DNA from: an uncultured Arenimonas sp.
GTDB taxonomy: Bacteria > Pseudomonadota > Gammaproteobacteria > Xanthomonadales > Xanthomonadaceae
Assembly (NCBI GenBank): GCA_946480565.1
Contig: CAMLKR010000025.1
Coordinates: 1 to 20,359 of the forward strand
Direction: 5' to 3'
Length of the DNA: 20,359 nt
The notes under the pieces were generated by a model. The model did not search any database and was not told where the DNA came from. It saw only the letters and a list, made by a program, of their open reading frames with translations. This document shows, piece by piece, positions 6,863 to 15,614 of the stretch (the first letter of the stretch is position 1; each line of letters opens with the position of its first letter). The position numbers were made by a program, and so were the translations under genes.

Positions 6863-9800
6863 ATGTCACCGGACTGGAAACAACGCGCCAGCGAAGGCAT
6901 CACCGTGTTCCGGGCCAGCCGGCTCGAGGCGCTGCTGGAGCCGCTGGACCACCTGCTGGCCACCCAGGCCCCGGCTTCGCCGCTGGCGCCGCAGACCGTC
7001 GTGGCCGCGCATCCGGGCATGCGCCAGTGGCTGGCGGGTGCGCTGGCGCGGCGGCGCGGCGCCGGTGGCATCGTCGCCAACCTCGACATCGTGCTGCCGT
7101 CCACCTTCCTGGACGGGCTGGCCGGCGAACTGCTGGGCGACCGCGCGGTATCGCCGCGCGCCTGGCGCCGGGAATCGCTGCGCTGGCACCTGCATGCACT
7201 GCTGGACCCGCCCCCCGACCCCGTGCTGCAGGCCGCGCTCGCAGGCGGCGACAGCGCGCTGCGGCGTTTCCAGCTGGCCGACCGGCTGGCGCGGATCTAC
7301 ACGCAGTACATGGCCTACCGGCCCGACTGGCTGCGCGACTGGGCCGCGGGCAAGCGTGCGTTCACCGATGCCGGTTTCCATCCGGCGCTGTGGCGGGCGC
7401 TGCGCCAGCGACTGGGCGCGGACACCCGGCACCGCGGCGAACGCCTGGCCGCGCTCGCCGAAAGCCTGCGCCTGACCGCGCGAGTGCCCGATGCCGACCA
7501 GCCGCTGCATGTGTTCGGCCTCAGCCACCTGGCGCCGACCGAACTGGCGGTGCTGCAGGCGCTGGCGATCCGGCGGCCGGTGGTGCTGTACGTGCCCGAT
7601 CCCTGCCGCGAGTTCTGGGCCGGCCTGGATACGCGCGAAGACCGGTTGCGCGCGCTGGCCCGCGATCCGCATTCCGACGACAGCGAAGCCTTCTTCCTGG
7701 AACAGACCCATCCGCTGCTCGCGGCCTGGGGCCGGCTCGGCCAGCACTTCATGCTGCAGGTCCAGGAACTCGAGGCGCGGCTGGACGTCCGCCATTTCCG
7801 CGATGAGGCCGGTGCCGAGGTCGAGCCGGTGTCACGCCTGGACCGCCTGCAGGAAAGCCTGCGCCGCCTGCAGCCCGCGCTTGCCGCCACCGATCCGCGC
7901 CCGTCGGCCGCGCGCCGCGCCGACGCCAGCCTGCGCGTGCACGCCTGCCATACCCGCCTGCGCGAACTGGAGGTGCTGCACGACGCGCTGCTGCGCTTCC
8001 GCGCCGACGACCCGAGCATCGAGCCGTCCGATATCGTCGTGATGGCGCCCGACATCGCCGCCTACGTGCCGCTGCTGCCGACCGTGTTCGGTCCGGCGGG
8101 CGACACCGGCGGCGAGCTGCCCTACCACCTGGCCGATATCCCGAGCGCGCGCGCCTCGTCCTTGCTCACGGCCTTCCGGCGCTTGCTGGCCTTGCCGGCT
8201 TCGCGCCTGACCGCGCCGGAACTGCTCGACTTCGTCGGCCAGCCCGATGTCGCACGCCGGCTGGGCCTGGACGAGGACGACCTGGACAGCCTGGCGCGCT
8301 GGCTGGCCGGCGCGCGCGCGGCCTGGGGCCTGGATCCGGCTTTCCGCGCGGCGTTCGGCGTGCCGGCGCGCGAACACAACACGATGGCCTGGGCGATGGA
8401 CCGCCTGCTCACCAGCCACGTCTTCGGCGACGAAGCGGCGGAACCGGTGCACCGGTTCCCGGACCAGTCGGCGGTGGCGCCGGTGCCCGGCGTGATGGGC
8501 GGCGCCGCGACCGCGCTCGGCGCCTTCGACCACCTGCTGCAACAGGTGGCGATCCTGCGCGCCGACGCCGCGGCGATGCTGACCGCCAGTGCCTGGGCGC
8601 GGCAGTTGGAGGAGCGTGTGGACGCGCTGCTGCAGGAGAACCCCGACGACCCCGGTGAACGCGACGCCATGGCCTCGTTGCGCGCCCTGCTGCGCGCGCT
8701 GGCCAACGAGCCGTCCGACGCCGGGCTGGATCCGCCGCTGCCGTTCCCGGTGGTGCGCCGCTGGCTCGAGGAGAAACTCGACGCGGTGCCGGCGCGCCAG
8801 CGTTTCCTCGCCGGGGGCATCACCGTCTGCGGCATGGTGCCGCAGCGTGCCATCCCGTTCCGCGTGGTCGCGGTGCTTGGCCTGAACGAAGGCGACTACC
8901 CGCGCAACGACGTCGATGCCGGCCTCGATCCGATCCGCCGCCCGGGCCAGCGCCGGCTCGGCGACCGCGACACCCGCAGCGACGACCGCTACCTGTTCCT
9001 GGAAACGGTGATGTCGGCGCGCGACCGCCTGCACCTGAGTTTCGTCGGTCGCGGCGTGCACGACGGCCGCCAGCGCAACCCGGCCTCGCCCTTGGCCGAA
9101 CTGATGGCCGCGCTGCCACCGGGTGAAAACGGGGCGACGCCGGAATGGCGCGTTGACCATCCGCTGCAGCCTTTCGACGCGCGCTACTTCGACGGCCACG
9201 ACCCGGCCCTGTTCACCTATGACGCCGGCCGCGCCGGCATGGCCGGCGGCGAACGCGATGCCACGCGGCTGCTGTCCACGACCCCGGCCGCGCCCGACGA
9301 CACGCCGGTCGAGGCGCCGCTCGACGCGCTGCGCCAGTACTTCCGCGACCCGGCGCGGCACCTGCTGGCGAGCCGCCTGCGCGCGCGGCTGGATGCGCTG
9401 GAGGACGAGGCGCTGGCCGAAGACGAGCCGCTGGAGGCGAAACTCGATCCGCTCGACCGCGCGGCCAAGGGCCTCTGCCTCGCCGCGCTTTCCGACCCCG
9501 GCGTGGACCTGGACGAAATGCCGCCCGAACACCTGGTGCTCGGCGGCGTGCTGCCGGCCGGTGCGCTCGGTGCGCGTGCCTGGCGCACCGAAGCCGATGC
9601 CGCCAGGAAGCTGGTCGCGAAGGCGCAGGCGCGCGAGGACGCGGCCACGCTGTTCCAGCCGGTGCTGGCGCCGGCAGTCGATGCGCCTTCGATCTGCCGC
9701 CAGCTGGGCCGGTTCCGGATAACCGGCGAACTGCCCGGCGTGCGCGAACGCGACGGCACCCTGTGGGTGTTCGAGGCTTTCCCGCACCGGGAAGACGAAG

Positions 9801-10267
9801 ATCACCTGCGGCTGGGTGAACGCATCGGCCTGTTCCTGGCCTGGGTGCTGCTGCGGCTGGCGCCGGAGAATGCGAACCGGCGCGTGCGGATCTGTGCCCT
9901 GCTGCCGGGCGGCGTTCACGCCTGGCAGGAGAAGGTGAATGTCGAGGACGAAACCTTCCTCGCGGCCAGTAGCGAGGTGCGCGAATTGCTCGCACACGGC
10001 CTGGCCGCTCGCGCGAAGGTGCTGCTCGACGCCTGGGCAAGCCCGGTCGCGCAGTCGCCGTGGTACTTCCCGCGCACCTCGACCGAGGCGCTGGCCGGCG
10101 GCGACGTCGAATCGGCCTGGCGGGCCGAACGGAGCTACGTGCCGGGTTACGCGCGCCTGCTCGGCCGTGGCCTGCAGCTGGGCCCGGGCGAGGACGATGC
10201 CGAACGCGTGCTGCGCGCCGCGTCCGTGCTGGCCGAGGCCATCGGTTATTCGCCGGAGGCGGAATGA
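6863..10267 (+). CDS. recC: RecBCD exonuclease V subunit RecC
   Basis: RecC is the non-catalytic scaffold of RecBCD. It splits the duplex and reads the Chi sequence through a defunct helicase/nuclease fold. At 1134 residues it matches the usual length (E. coli 1122). Recognisable conserved blocks in order: TVFRASRLEALLEPL (14-28), QYMAYRPDWLRDW (about 152-164), VHACHTRLRELEVLHDALL (about 359-377), IVVMAPDIAAYVPLL (about 392-406), LPYHLADIP, then MVPQRAIPFRVVAVLGLNEGDYPR (about 658-681) and DRYLFLETVMSARDRLHLSFVGR. As expected for RecC there is no Walker A motif. The ATG at 6863 has no ribosome binding site. An in-frame GTG at 6905, with GAAGG seven bases before it, is an alternative start, but it would remove the first conserved strand. 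The stop overlaps recB by 4 nt. Confidence 0.95.
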   Translation: MSPDWKQRASEGITVFRASRLEALLEPLDHLLATQAPASPLAPQTVVAAHPGMRQWLAGALARRRGAGGIVANLDIVLPSTFLDGLAGELLGDRAVSPRAWRRESLRWHLHALLDPPPDPVLQAALAGGDSALRRFQLADRLARIYTQYMAYRPDWLRDWAAGKRAFTDAGFHPALWRALRQRLGADTRHRGERLAALAESLRLTARVPDADQPLHVFGLSHLAPTELAVLQALAIRRPVVLYVPDPCREFWAGLDTREDRLRALARDPHSDDSEAFFLEQTHPLLAAWGRLGQHFMLQVQELEARLDVRHFRDEAGAEVEPVSRLDRLQESLRRLQPALAATDPRPSAARRADASLRVHACHTRLRELEVLHDALLRFRADDPSIEPSDIVVMAPDIAAYVPLLPTVFGPAGDTGGELPYHLADIPSARASSLLTAFRRLLALPASRLTAPELLDFVGQPDVARRLGLDEDDLDSLARWLAGARAAWGLDPAFRAAFGVPAREHNTMAWAMDRLLTSHVFGDEAAEPVHRFPDQSAVAPVPGVMGGAATALGAFDHLLQQVAILRADAAAMLTASAWARQLEERVDALLQENPDDPGERDAMASLRALLRALANEPSDAGLDPPLPFPVVRRWLEEKLDAVPARQRFLAGGITVCGMVPQRAIPFRVVAVLGLNEGDYPRNDVDAGLDPIRRPGQRRLGDRDTRSDDRYLFLETVMSARDRLHLSFVGRGVHDGRQRNPASPLAELMAALPPGENGATPEWRVDHPLQPFDARYFDGHDPALFTYDAGRAGMAGGERDATRLLSTTPAAPDDTPVEAPLDALRQYFRDPARHLLASRLRARLDALEDEALAEDEPLEAKLDPLDRAAKGLCLAALSDPGVDLDEMPPEHLVLGGVLPAGALGARAWRTEADAARKLVAKAQAREDAATLFQPVLAPAVDAPSICRQLGRFRITGELPGVRERDGTLWVFEAFPHREDEDHLRLGERIGLFLAWVLLRLAPENANRRVRICALLPGGVHAWQEKVNVEDETFLAASSEVRELLAHGLAARAKVLLDAWASPVAQSPWYFPRTSTEALAGGDVESAWRAERSYVPGYARLLGRGLQLGPGEDDAERVLRAASVLAEAIGYSPEAE

Positions 10268-13200
10268 GCGCCCCGATCCGCGTCCGGAACTGGCGTGAGC
10301 TGCCGCTGGAGGCGGGTGGCCGCGCCCTGGTCGAGGCCAGCGCCGGCACCGGCAAGACCTGGACGATCGGCGTGCTCTACCTTCGCCTGCTGCTGGAATC
10401 GTCGCCGCGCGTGGGCGTCGAACATCTGGTCGTCACCACCTTCACCGAAGCGGCGGCGCAGGAACTGCGAGACCGCCTGCGCGGGCGCCTGGTCAGCGCG
10501 CTGCATCTGCTCGACTCCGACACCGCGCCCCAGGACCCGGCCGAAGACATCGCCTGGCTGCGCGCGCGTTGGCAGGACGAGGCCATCCGCGCGGAAGACC
10601 GCCGCCGCCTGCGCCTGGCGCTGGCCGATTTCGACCGCGCGCCGGTCGGCACGCTGCACCGCCTGTGCCGGCGCATCCTGGCCGAACACCCGCTGGAAGG
10701 CGGCACCGGCTTCGACCCCGGCGAACCGACCGCCGATGCCGCGCTGATGGAGGAACTGGCGCGCGATGCCTGGCGCGTGCTGCAGCAGGGCGAGGACACC
10801 TCGGAGCTCGACGCCGCAGGATTCGACGAACTCAAGCTGTCGACCTTCACCAAGACCTTGACCAGACTGCTGCGGCCTGGCGTGCACATCGAAGCCGACG
10901 GCGAGGACCTGGACGCGGTTCGCGCCACGTGCCCGCCGAACTTCGCCGCCGACATCGCCGACTTCCTGGCCGCCAAGCCCTGGTTCCTGCCGCGCAAATC
11001 GGCGCTGGCGAACGCTTTTCGCTCGCTGGCCACCTACCTGGCCGATCACGCCGCCGAGCTGAAGGATTCGGCGGCGAAGAACCTGCGCGCCTTCGACGTG
11101 GATGACCAGGTACAACCGGCCCTGGCCGCGGAATTCGCCGCGCACCCCCTGGTGCGGACCGCGCGCGACCTGTTCGAACGCATCGAGGCCTGCCGCCATC
11201 TGCCGCGCCTTCGCTTCTGGCGCAACCAGGTGGATCGCGCCGCGCGCTGGCGCGACCAGCGCCTGGCCGCCCGGGGCCAGACCACCTTCGACGAGATGAT
11301 CCGGCAGGCGCACCGGGCGCTGCAGGAGCGGCCGGTGCTGGCCGACGCGCTGTTCGCGGACTGGCCGGTGGCGCTGGTGGACGAGTTCCAGGATACCGAC
11401 GCCCTGCAGTACGGCATCCTCGATCGTCTCTATCGCGACGCGGAGGGACGGCCGCGGGGCCGGCTGGTGATGATCGGCGACCCGAAACAGGCGATCTATG
11501 GTTTCCGCGGCGGCGACATCCACGCCTACCGGCGCGCCAGCCGCGATGCTGGCCACGTGCTGGCGCTGGACACCAACCATCGCTCGTCGCGGGCGCTGGT
11601 GGCGGCGATGAATGCGCTGTACGCCGGCGCCGGTACCGCGCTCGGTCGCGGCGAAACCGCCGACATCCACTACACGGCGGTGCAAGCCAGCGGCCGCCAT
11701 GACCAGGCGCCGTTCACGCTGCACGGCCAGCCGGTCGAGCGCCCGCTGGTGCTGCACCATCTGCCGCAGGATCCGGGCAACCAGGCGATGCGCCGGAGCC
11801 ACGCGCTGGACGCCTGTGCCGACCAGATCGTCGACCTGCTGCGGCCCGGCGCATCTGCGATCGGCGAACGGCCGCTGCGGCCCGGAGACATCGCGGTGCT
11901 TCTGCCGCGCAACGAAGACATCATCGCGCTGCGCCGGCGCCTGCAGGCGCGTTCCGTGCCCTGCGTCGGCGGCGCGCGCGACAGCGTGTTCGGTGGCGAC
12001 TGGGCGTTCGAACTGGACGTCGTGTTGAACGGCGTGCTCGCCGAGGACGACGACTCGGCGCTGCGGGCCGCGATCCTGACGCGGCTCTGGGGTGGCGACC
12101 TTGCGGCGCTGGGAGCGTTGGACGCCGATCCCGCCGCCTGGGAGGCGGTCGCCGCACGCCGTCGCGGGCTGCGCGAGCTGTGGCGGCAGCGCGGCGTGCT
12201 GGCGGTCGTGCAGCAACTGGCCACCGAGGCCGCCAACCGGCTGCTGGCCACGCCGGCGGGCGAGCGCGACCTCACCGACCTGCGCCACCTGGGCGAACTG
12301 CTGCAGGCCCAGGCCGAGCGCGGCACCGGGCCGCGCGAACTGCTGGCCTGGCTGGCGGACCAGCGCAACGGCGACGACGAAGGCGGCGATGCCGCCGACG
12401 AACGCCAGCTGCGCATCGAATCCGACGCGCACCGGGTGCAGCTGATGACCCTGCACCGCAGCAAGGGCCTGGAGTTCGACGTGGTGCTGCTGCCGCTGAT
12501 GTGGGCACAGGAAACCTCGCGCATCGAAGCTCCCTACCTGGTGCCGCGCGACGACCGCCCCGGCCGCGCCGTGGCCTTCGACCCGGCCGCGCGCGAGCAA
12601 CTGGCCTGGGACACCCAGGACGAACGTTTCCGCGTGCTGTATGTCGCGCTGACCCGTGCGGTGCACGCCTGCCATGTCTACACGCTGCCGCCGGAGCGGT
12701 TGCCGACGCCGAAGAGCAAGGCGCCGCATGCCGATCCGGTGCGTTCGCCGCTGGACGCGATGATATCCGCCCTGCTGCAGGTGCCGCACGAGGACCTGCC
12801 CGGGATCGACTGGCACGAAGGCTGGCCGGTCAGCCTCGCGCAGCGCGCGCCGGAGCCTGCGCCGGCCGCCATCACGCTGCGCGCGCTGGAGAAACCCGCG
12901 CCGGCCCGCCTGCGCCAGCGCCTGAGTTTCTCCTCGCTGGTCGGCGGCGTGCTCCGCGCGGTGGAGGAGTCCCCCGCCGACGACGAAGCCGAGCGGCCGC
13001 TGTTGGAACCGGTCGCGACCGAACCGGAAACGCCGCATCCGGAGCTCCTGGCCCTGGCCGATGTGCGCGGCACCGCTTTCGGCAACGCGCTGCACGCGGC
13101 CTTCGAGCTGCGCGATCCGGTGCGGCCGATGACGGCCCAGGTCGACTTCGTGCGCAAACAGCTCGAGGATTTCGGCGTGGACAGTCCATCGCCCCTGCCG

Positions 13201-13776
13201 GCGATCGCGCGCACGCTGGCCGCGCGCCTGGACGCGGCGCTCGCCGCCGAACTGCGGCCCGGCCTGTCGTTGGGCACGGTGCCGTCGCAACACCAGCGCG
13301 CCGAGATGGCCTTCCACTTCGCGCTCGACGACGCCCGCATCGGCGAGCTGCGCGCCGCCTGCGCCGCGCACGGCCAGGCCGGGTTGGTGCCGCCGATGGC
13401 GCTGGAAAGGCTGCGCGGCCTGATGACCGGCAAGATCGACCTGGTGTTCGGGCACGCGGGACGTTTCCACGTACTCGACTACAAGGGCAACTGGCTGGGC
13501 GAGCGCATCGCCGACTACCGCGGCGAAGCGCTGCGCGCGGCGATGGACCACAGCCACTACCGGCTCCAGGCGCTGCTGTATTGCGTGGCCGTGCACCGGC
13601 TGCTGCGGCAGCGGGTCCCGGGATACTCGCCGGCCACGCACCTGGGCGAGTACTTCTACCTGTTCGTGCGTGGCGCCGGCCTGGCGCCGGGCGCTGGCGT
13701 GTTCAGCGAACGCTTCGACGACGCGCTGCTGCTGGCGGTGGACGCCGTCTTCGCGCGCCAGGAGGGCAGGGCATGA
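10264..13776 (+). CDS. recB: RecBCD exonuclease V subunit RecB (3'-5' helicase and nuclease)
   Basis: RecB unwinds DNA 3'-5' and carries the only nuclease site of RecBCD, for double-strand-break repair and degradation of foreign linear DNA. The 1170-residue protein matches the family (E. coli 1180). UvrD-type helicase motifs are Walker A ASAGTGKT (Lys31), Walker B DEFQDTD (373-379), GDPKQAIYGFRGGD (from 405), LMTLHRSKGLEF (727-738), and VALTRA with Arg798. The C-terminal nuclease domain is intact: His944 in FGNALHAAFE, Asp1059 in GKIDLVF, and Asp1072 with Lys1074 in LDYKGNWLG, the RecB-specific signature. The start is the ATG at 10264, which overlaps the recC stop (ATGA). The frame is open further upstream, but that is recC sequence out of frame. 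The gene overlaps recD by 4 nt. Confidence 0.97.
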   Translation: MSAPIRVRNWRELPLEAGGRALVEASAGTGKTWTIGVLYLRLLLESSPRVGVEHLVVTTFTEAAAQELRDRLRGRLVSALHLLDSDTAPQDPAEDIAWLRARWQDEAIRAEDRRRLRLALADFDRAPVGTLHRLCRRILAEHPLEGGTGFDPGEPTADAALMEELARDAWRVLQQGEDTSELDAAGFDELKLSTFTKTLTRLLRPGVHIEADGEDLDAVRATCPPNFAADIADFLAAKPWFLPRKSALANAFRSLATYLADHAAELKDSAAKNLRAFDVDDQVQPALAAEFAAHPLVRTARDLFERIEACRHLPRLRFWRNQVDRAARWRDQRLAARGQTTFDEMIRQAHRALQERPVLADALFADWPVALVDEFQDTDALQYGILDRLYRDAEGRPRGRLVMIGDPKQAIYGFRGGDIHAYRRASRDAGHVLALDTNHRSSRALVAAMNALYAGAGTALGRGETADIHYTAVQASGRHDQAPFTLHGQPVERPLVLHHLPQDPGNQAMRRSHALDACADQIVDLLRPGASAIGERPLRPGDIAVLLPRNEDIIALRRRLQARSVPCVGGARDSVFGGDWAFELDVVLNGVLAEDDDSALRAAILTRLWGGDLAALGALDADPAAWEAVAARRRGLRELWRQRGVLAVVQQLATEAANRLLATPAGERDLTDLRHLGELLQAQAERGTGPRELLAWLADQRNGDDEGGDAADERQLRIESDAHRVQLMTLHRSKGLEFDVVLLPLMWAQETSRIEAPYLVPRDDRPGRAVAFDPAAREQLAWDTQDERFRVLYVALTRAVHACHVYTLPPERLPTPKSKAPHADPVRSPLDAMISALLQVPHEDLPGIDWHEGWPVSLAQRAPEPAPAAITLRALEKPAPARLRQRLSFSSLVGGVLRAVEESPADDEAERPLLEPVATEPETPHPELLALADVRGTAFGNALHAAFELRDPVRPMTAQVDFVRKQLEDFGVDSPSPLPAIARTLAARLDAALAAELRPGLSLGTVPSQHQRAEMAFHFALDDARIGELRAACAAHGQAGLVPPMALERLRGLMTGKIDLVFGHAGRFHVLDYKGNWLGERIADYRGEALRAAMDHSHYRLQALLYCVAVHRLLRQRVPGYSPATHLGEYFYLFVRGAGLAPGAGVFSERFDDALLLAVDAVFARQEGRA

Positions 13777-15506
13777 GCCACCTGCGCTACGACGCGATGC
13801 CGCCCCGGCTGCCGGCCGACACGCCGGCGCGTCCCGAGGAACGGGCGCTGGCCCGTGCGCTGGTGCGCTGGGTGCTGGCCCACGGCGGTTCGGCCGCCTT
13901 GTCGGAACTGGCCGCGCGCGTGGTGCTGGCCGAACGGGCCGGTGACACCGCGCTGCGGCTGGGCGAAGACGAAATCCAGCTGGCCGGCGATGCGCTGGTC
14001 GGCGACGGTTCGCGGCAGACGCCGTTCGTGCTCGATGCCGGCGGGCGCTTCTACCTGTGGCGCAACTACGCGCACGAACTCGAGGTTGCCGGCCGCATCA
14101 ATGCACTGCGCGCGGCGGCGACGCCGCTGCCGGTCGAAGACGAAGCGCTGGCCGCGCTGTTCCCGGGCGGCGATCCGGCCCGCGACGGCGCCCAGCGCGC
14201 CGCGGTCGCGGCGGTCGGCGGACGCCGGCTGTTCGTGCTGACCGGCGGCCCGGGCACCGGCAAGACCACCACCGTGCTGCGCATGCTGCTGCGGCTGGTG
14301 CGGGACGGCATCGCCGCGCGCGAAGGCATCGCGATCGCGGCGCCGACCGGAAAGGCCGCGCAGCGACTGGTGCAGTCGGTGCGCCAGGAGTCGGCGCGGT
14401 TGCGCGCACAGCTGCCGGACGACTGGGCCCCCCACTTCGACACGCTGGCGACCGGCGACGCGCTGACCGTGCATCGCCTGCTCGGCTGGTCGCCGCGCCG
14501 CCAGGCCTTCCAGCGTGGTCCCGACTCGCCGATCGCCGCGGGCATCGTGGTGGTGGACGAAGCCTCGATGCTCGACCTGTCGCAGCTGCGCGCGCTGCTG
14601 CGCGCACTGCGCCCCGGCGCGACCCTGGTGCTGGTGGGCGATGCCGATCAGCTCGATTCGGTCGGTGCCGGCGCGGTGCTTGGCGACCTGGTCAGCGTGC
14701 TGGAGGCAGAGGGCGCCGCCGACCTGGTGCGGCTGCGCCACAGTTTCCGCGCCGACACCCGGCTGCTGCCGGTCAACGATGCGGTGCGCGCCGGTGATGC
14801 CGCCGCGCTGGACGCGGCGCTGGCGGCCGCCGGCGAACAGGCGCGGCTGCGCCCGGTCGAGGACGTGGCCACCCTCGCGCGCGAACTGCGGCGCTGGGCC
14901 GATTCGCTGGCCGACACCTTGCTGCCGGCGCCGCTGCCGGCCGGTGACGCGGCGTCCGCCGCCGCGCTCGCCGCCCTGCAGGGGCTGGCCGCACGCCAGC
15001 TGCTGTGCGCATTGCGCGAAGGCGTGTTCGGCGCGGTCGCGCTCAATGCCGCGATCGAACGCCGCTTGCGCCAGCGCTGGGGTGTGCCGGCCGAAGCCGA
15101 CGGATTCCCGGGCAAGGTCGTGATGATCACCCGCAACGATTACGACAGCGGCCTGTTCAACGGCGACATCGGCCTGTTCCTGCGCGGCGCCGACGGCGAG
15201 CTGCGCGTCTGGTTCGAGTCGGCCGACGGCTCCGGCGCGCGCGCCTTCGCGCCCGGTGCGCTGCCGGCGCACGACCCGGCCTGGGCCATCACCATCCACA
15301 AGAGCCAGGGCAGCGAATACGGCCAGGTCGCGGTGCTGCTGCCGCCCGACCCGGAGCACCGCATCCTCTCGCGCCAGCTGCTCTACACCGGCCTGTCGCG
15401 CGCCCGGCTGGGCATCGAGATCTGGGGCCCGCGGGCCAGCCTGGACGCGGCGCTGGCGCGGCGCATCGAGCGCGCCGGCGGGCTGGTGGACCGGCTCCGC
15501 GGTTAG
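13773..15506 (+). CDS. recD: RecBCD exonuclease V subunit RecD (5'-3' helicase)
   Basis: RecD is the fast 5'-3' motor of RecBCD and controls the nuclease and RecA loading. The 577-residue product is a little shorter than E. coli RecD (608) but complete. It has an N-terminal RecC-contacting region (about 1-120), Walker A TGGPGTGKTTT (Lys164), APTGKAAQRL, Walker B VVVDEASM (Asp262-Glu263), GDADQLDSVGAG, ITRNDY, TIHKSQGSEY (507-516) and YTGLSRAR (538-545, arginine finger), the full superfamily-1B set. The ATG at 13773 overlaps the recB stop, and AGGAGG lies just upstream, so translation is both coupled and independently supported. The frame remains open far upstream inside recB, which is not biologically meaningful. 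No terminator is evident after the stop. Confidence 0.97.
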   Translation: MSHLRYDAMPPRLPADTPARPEERALARALVRWVLAHGGSAALSELAARVVLAERAGDTALRLGEDEIQLAGDALVGDGSRQTPFVLDAGGRFYLWRNYAHELEVAGRINALRAAATPLPVEDEALAALFPGGDPARDGAQRAAVAAVGGRRLFVLTGGPGTGKTTTVLRMLLRLVRDGIAAREGIAIAAPTGKAAQRLVQSVRQESARLRAQLPDDWAPHFDTLATGDALTVHRLLGWSPRRQAFQRGPDSPIAAGIVVVDEASMLDLSQLRALLRALRPGATLVLVGDADQLDSVGAGAVLGDLVSVLEAEGAADLVRLRHSFRADTRLLPVNDAVRAGDAAALDAALAAAGEQARLRPVEDVATLARELRRWADSLADTLLPAPLPAGDAASAAALAALQGLAARQLLCALREGVFGAVALNAAIERRLRQRWGVPAEADGFPGKVVMITRNDYDSGLFNGDIGLFLRGADGELRVWFESADGSGARAFAPGALPAHDPAWAITIHKSQGSEYGQVAVLLPPDPEHRILSRQLLYTGLSRARLGIEIWGPRASLDAALARRIERAGGLVDRLRG

Positions 15507-15614
15507 CGCGGGCGGAGGATCCGGAGGCATCGCGACCCGGCGTTCGGCAGCTTGCTGACGGACCTGGCCGGATCGACCCTCGTCAGGGCGAAAGTGGAGG
15601 CGCAGAATCCGCGA

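Noticed and set aside
10246..13641. Antisense open frame of about 1130 codons opposite recB
   Set aside because: Low-information Gln/Arg/Ala/His composition, no ribosome binding site and no motif. recB on the plus strand is complete with all catalytic residues.
12180..13772. N-terminal extension of recD into recB
   Set aside because: The frame is open, but the peptide is an Arg/Ala/Gly-rich shadow. The ATG at 13773 with AGGAGG and the family's length place the start there.
15555..15590. Inverted repeat CTGACG / CGTCAG between recD and the GST-like gene
   Set aside because: Only six base pairs with a loop of about 20 bases and no T-tract, which is too weak to call a terminator.
15552..15614. 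TTG start for a longer GST-like protein
   Set aside because: The extra 21 residues do not fit the thioredoxin-fold start, which begins at the ATG (MIEIIG). No ribosome binding site is seen for the TTG.
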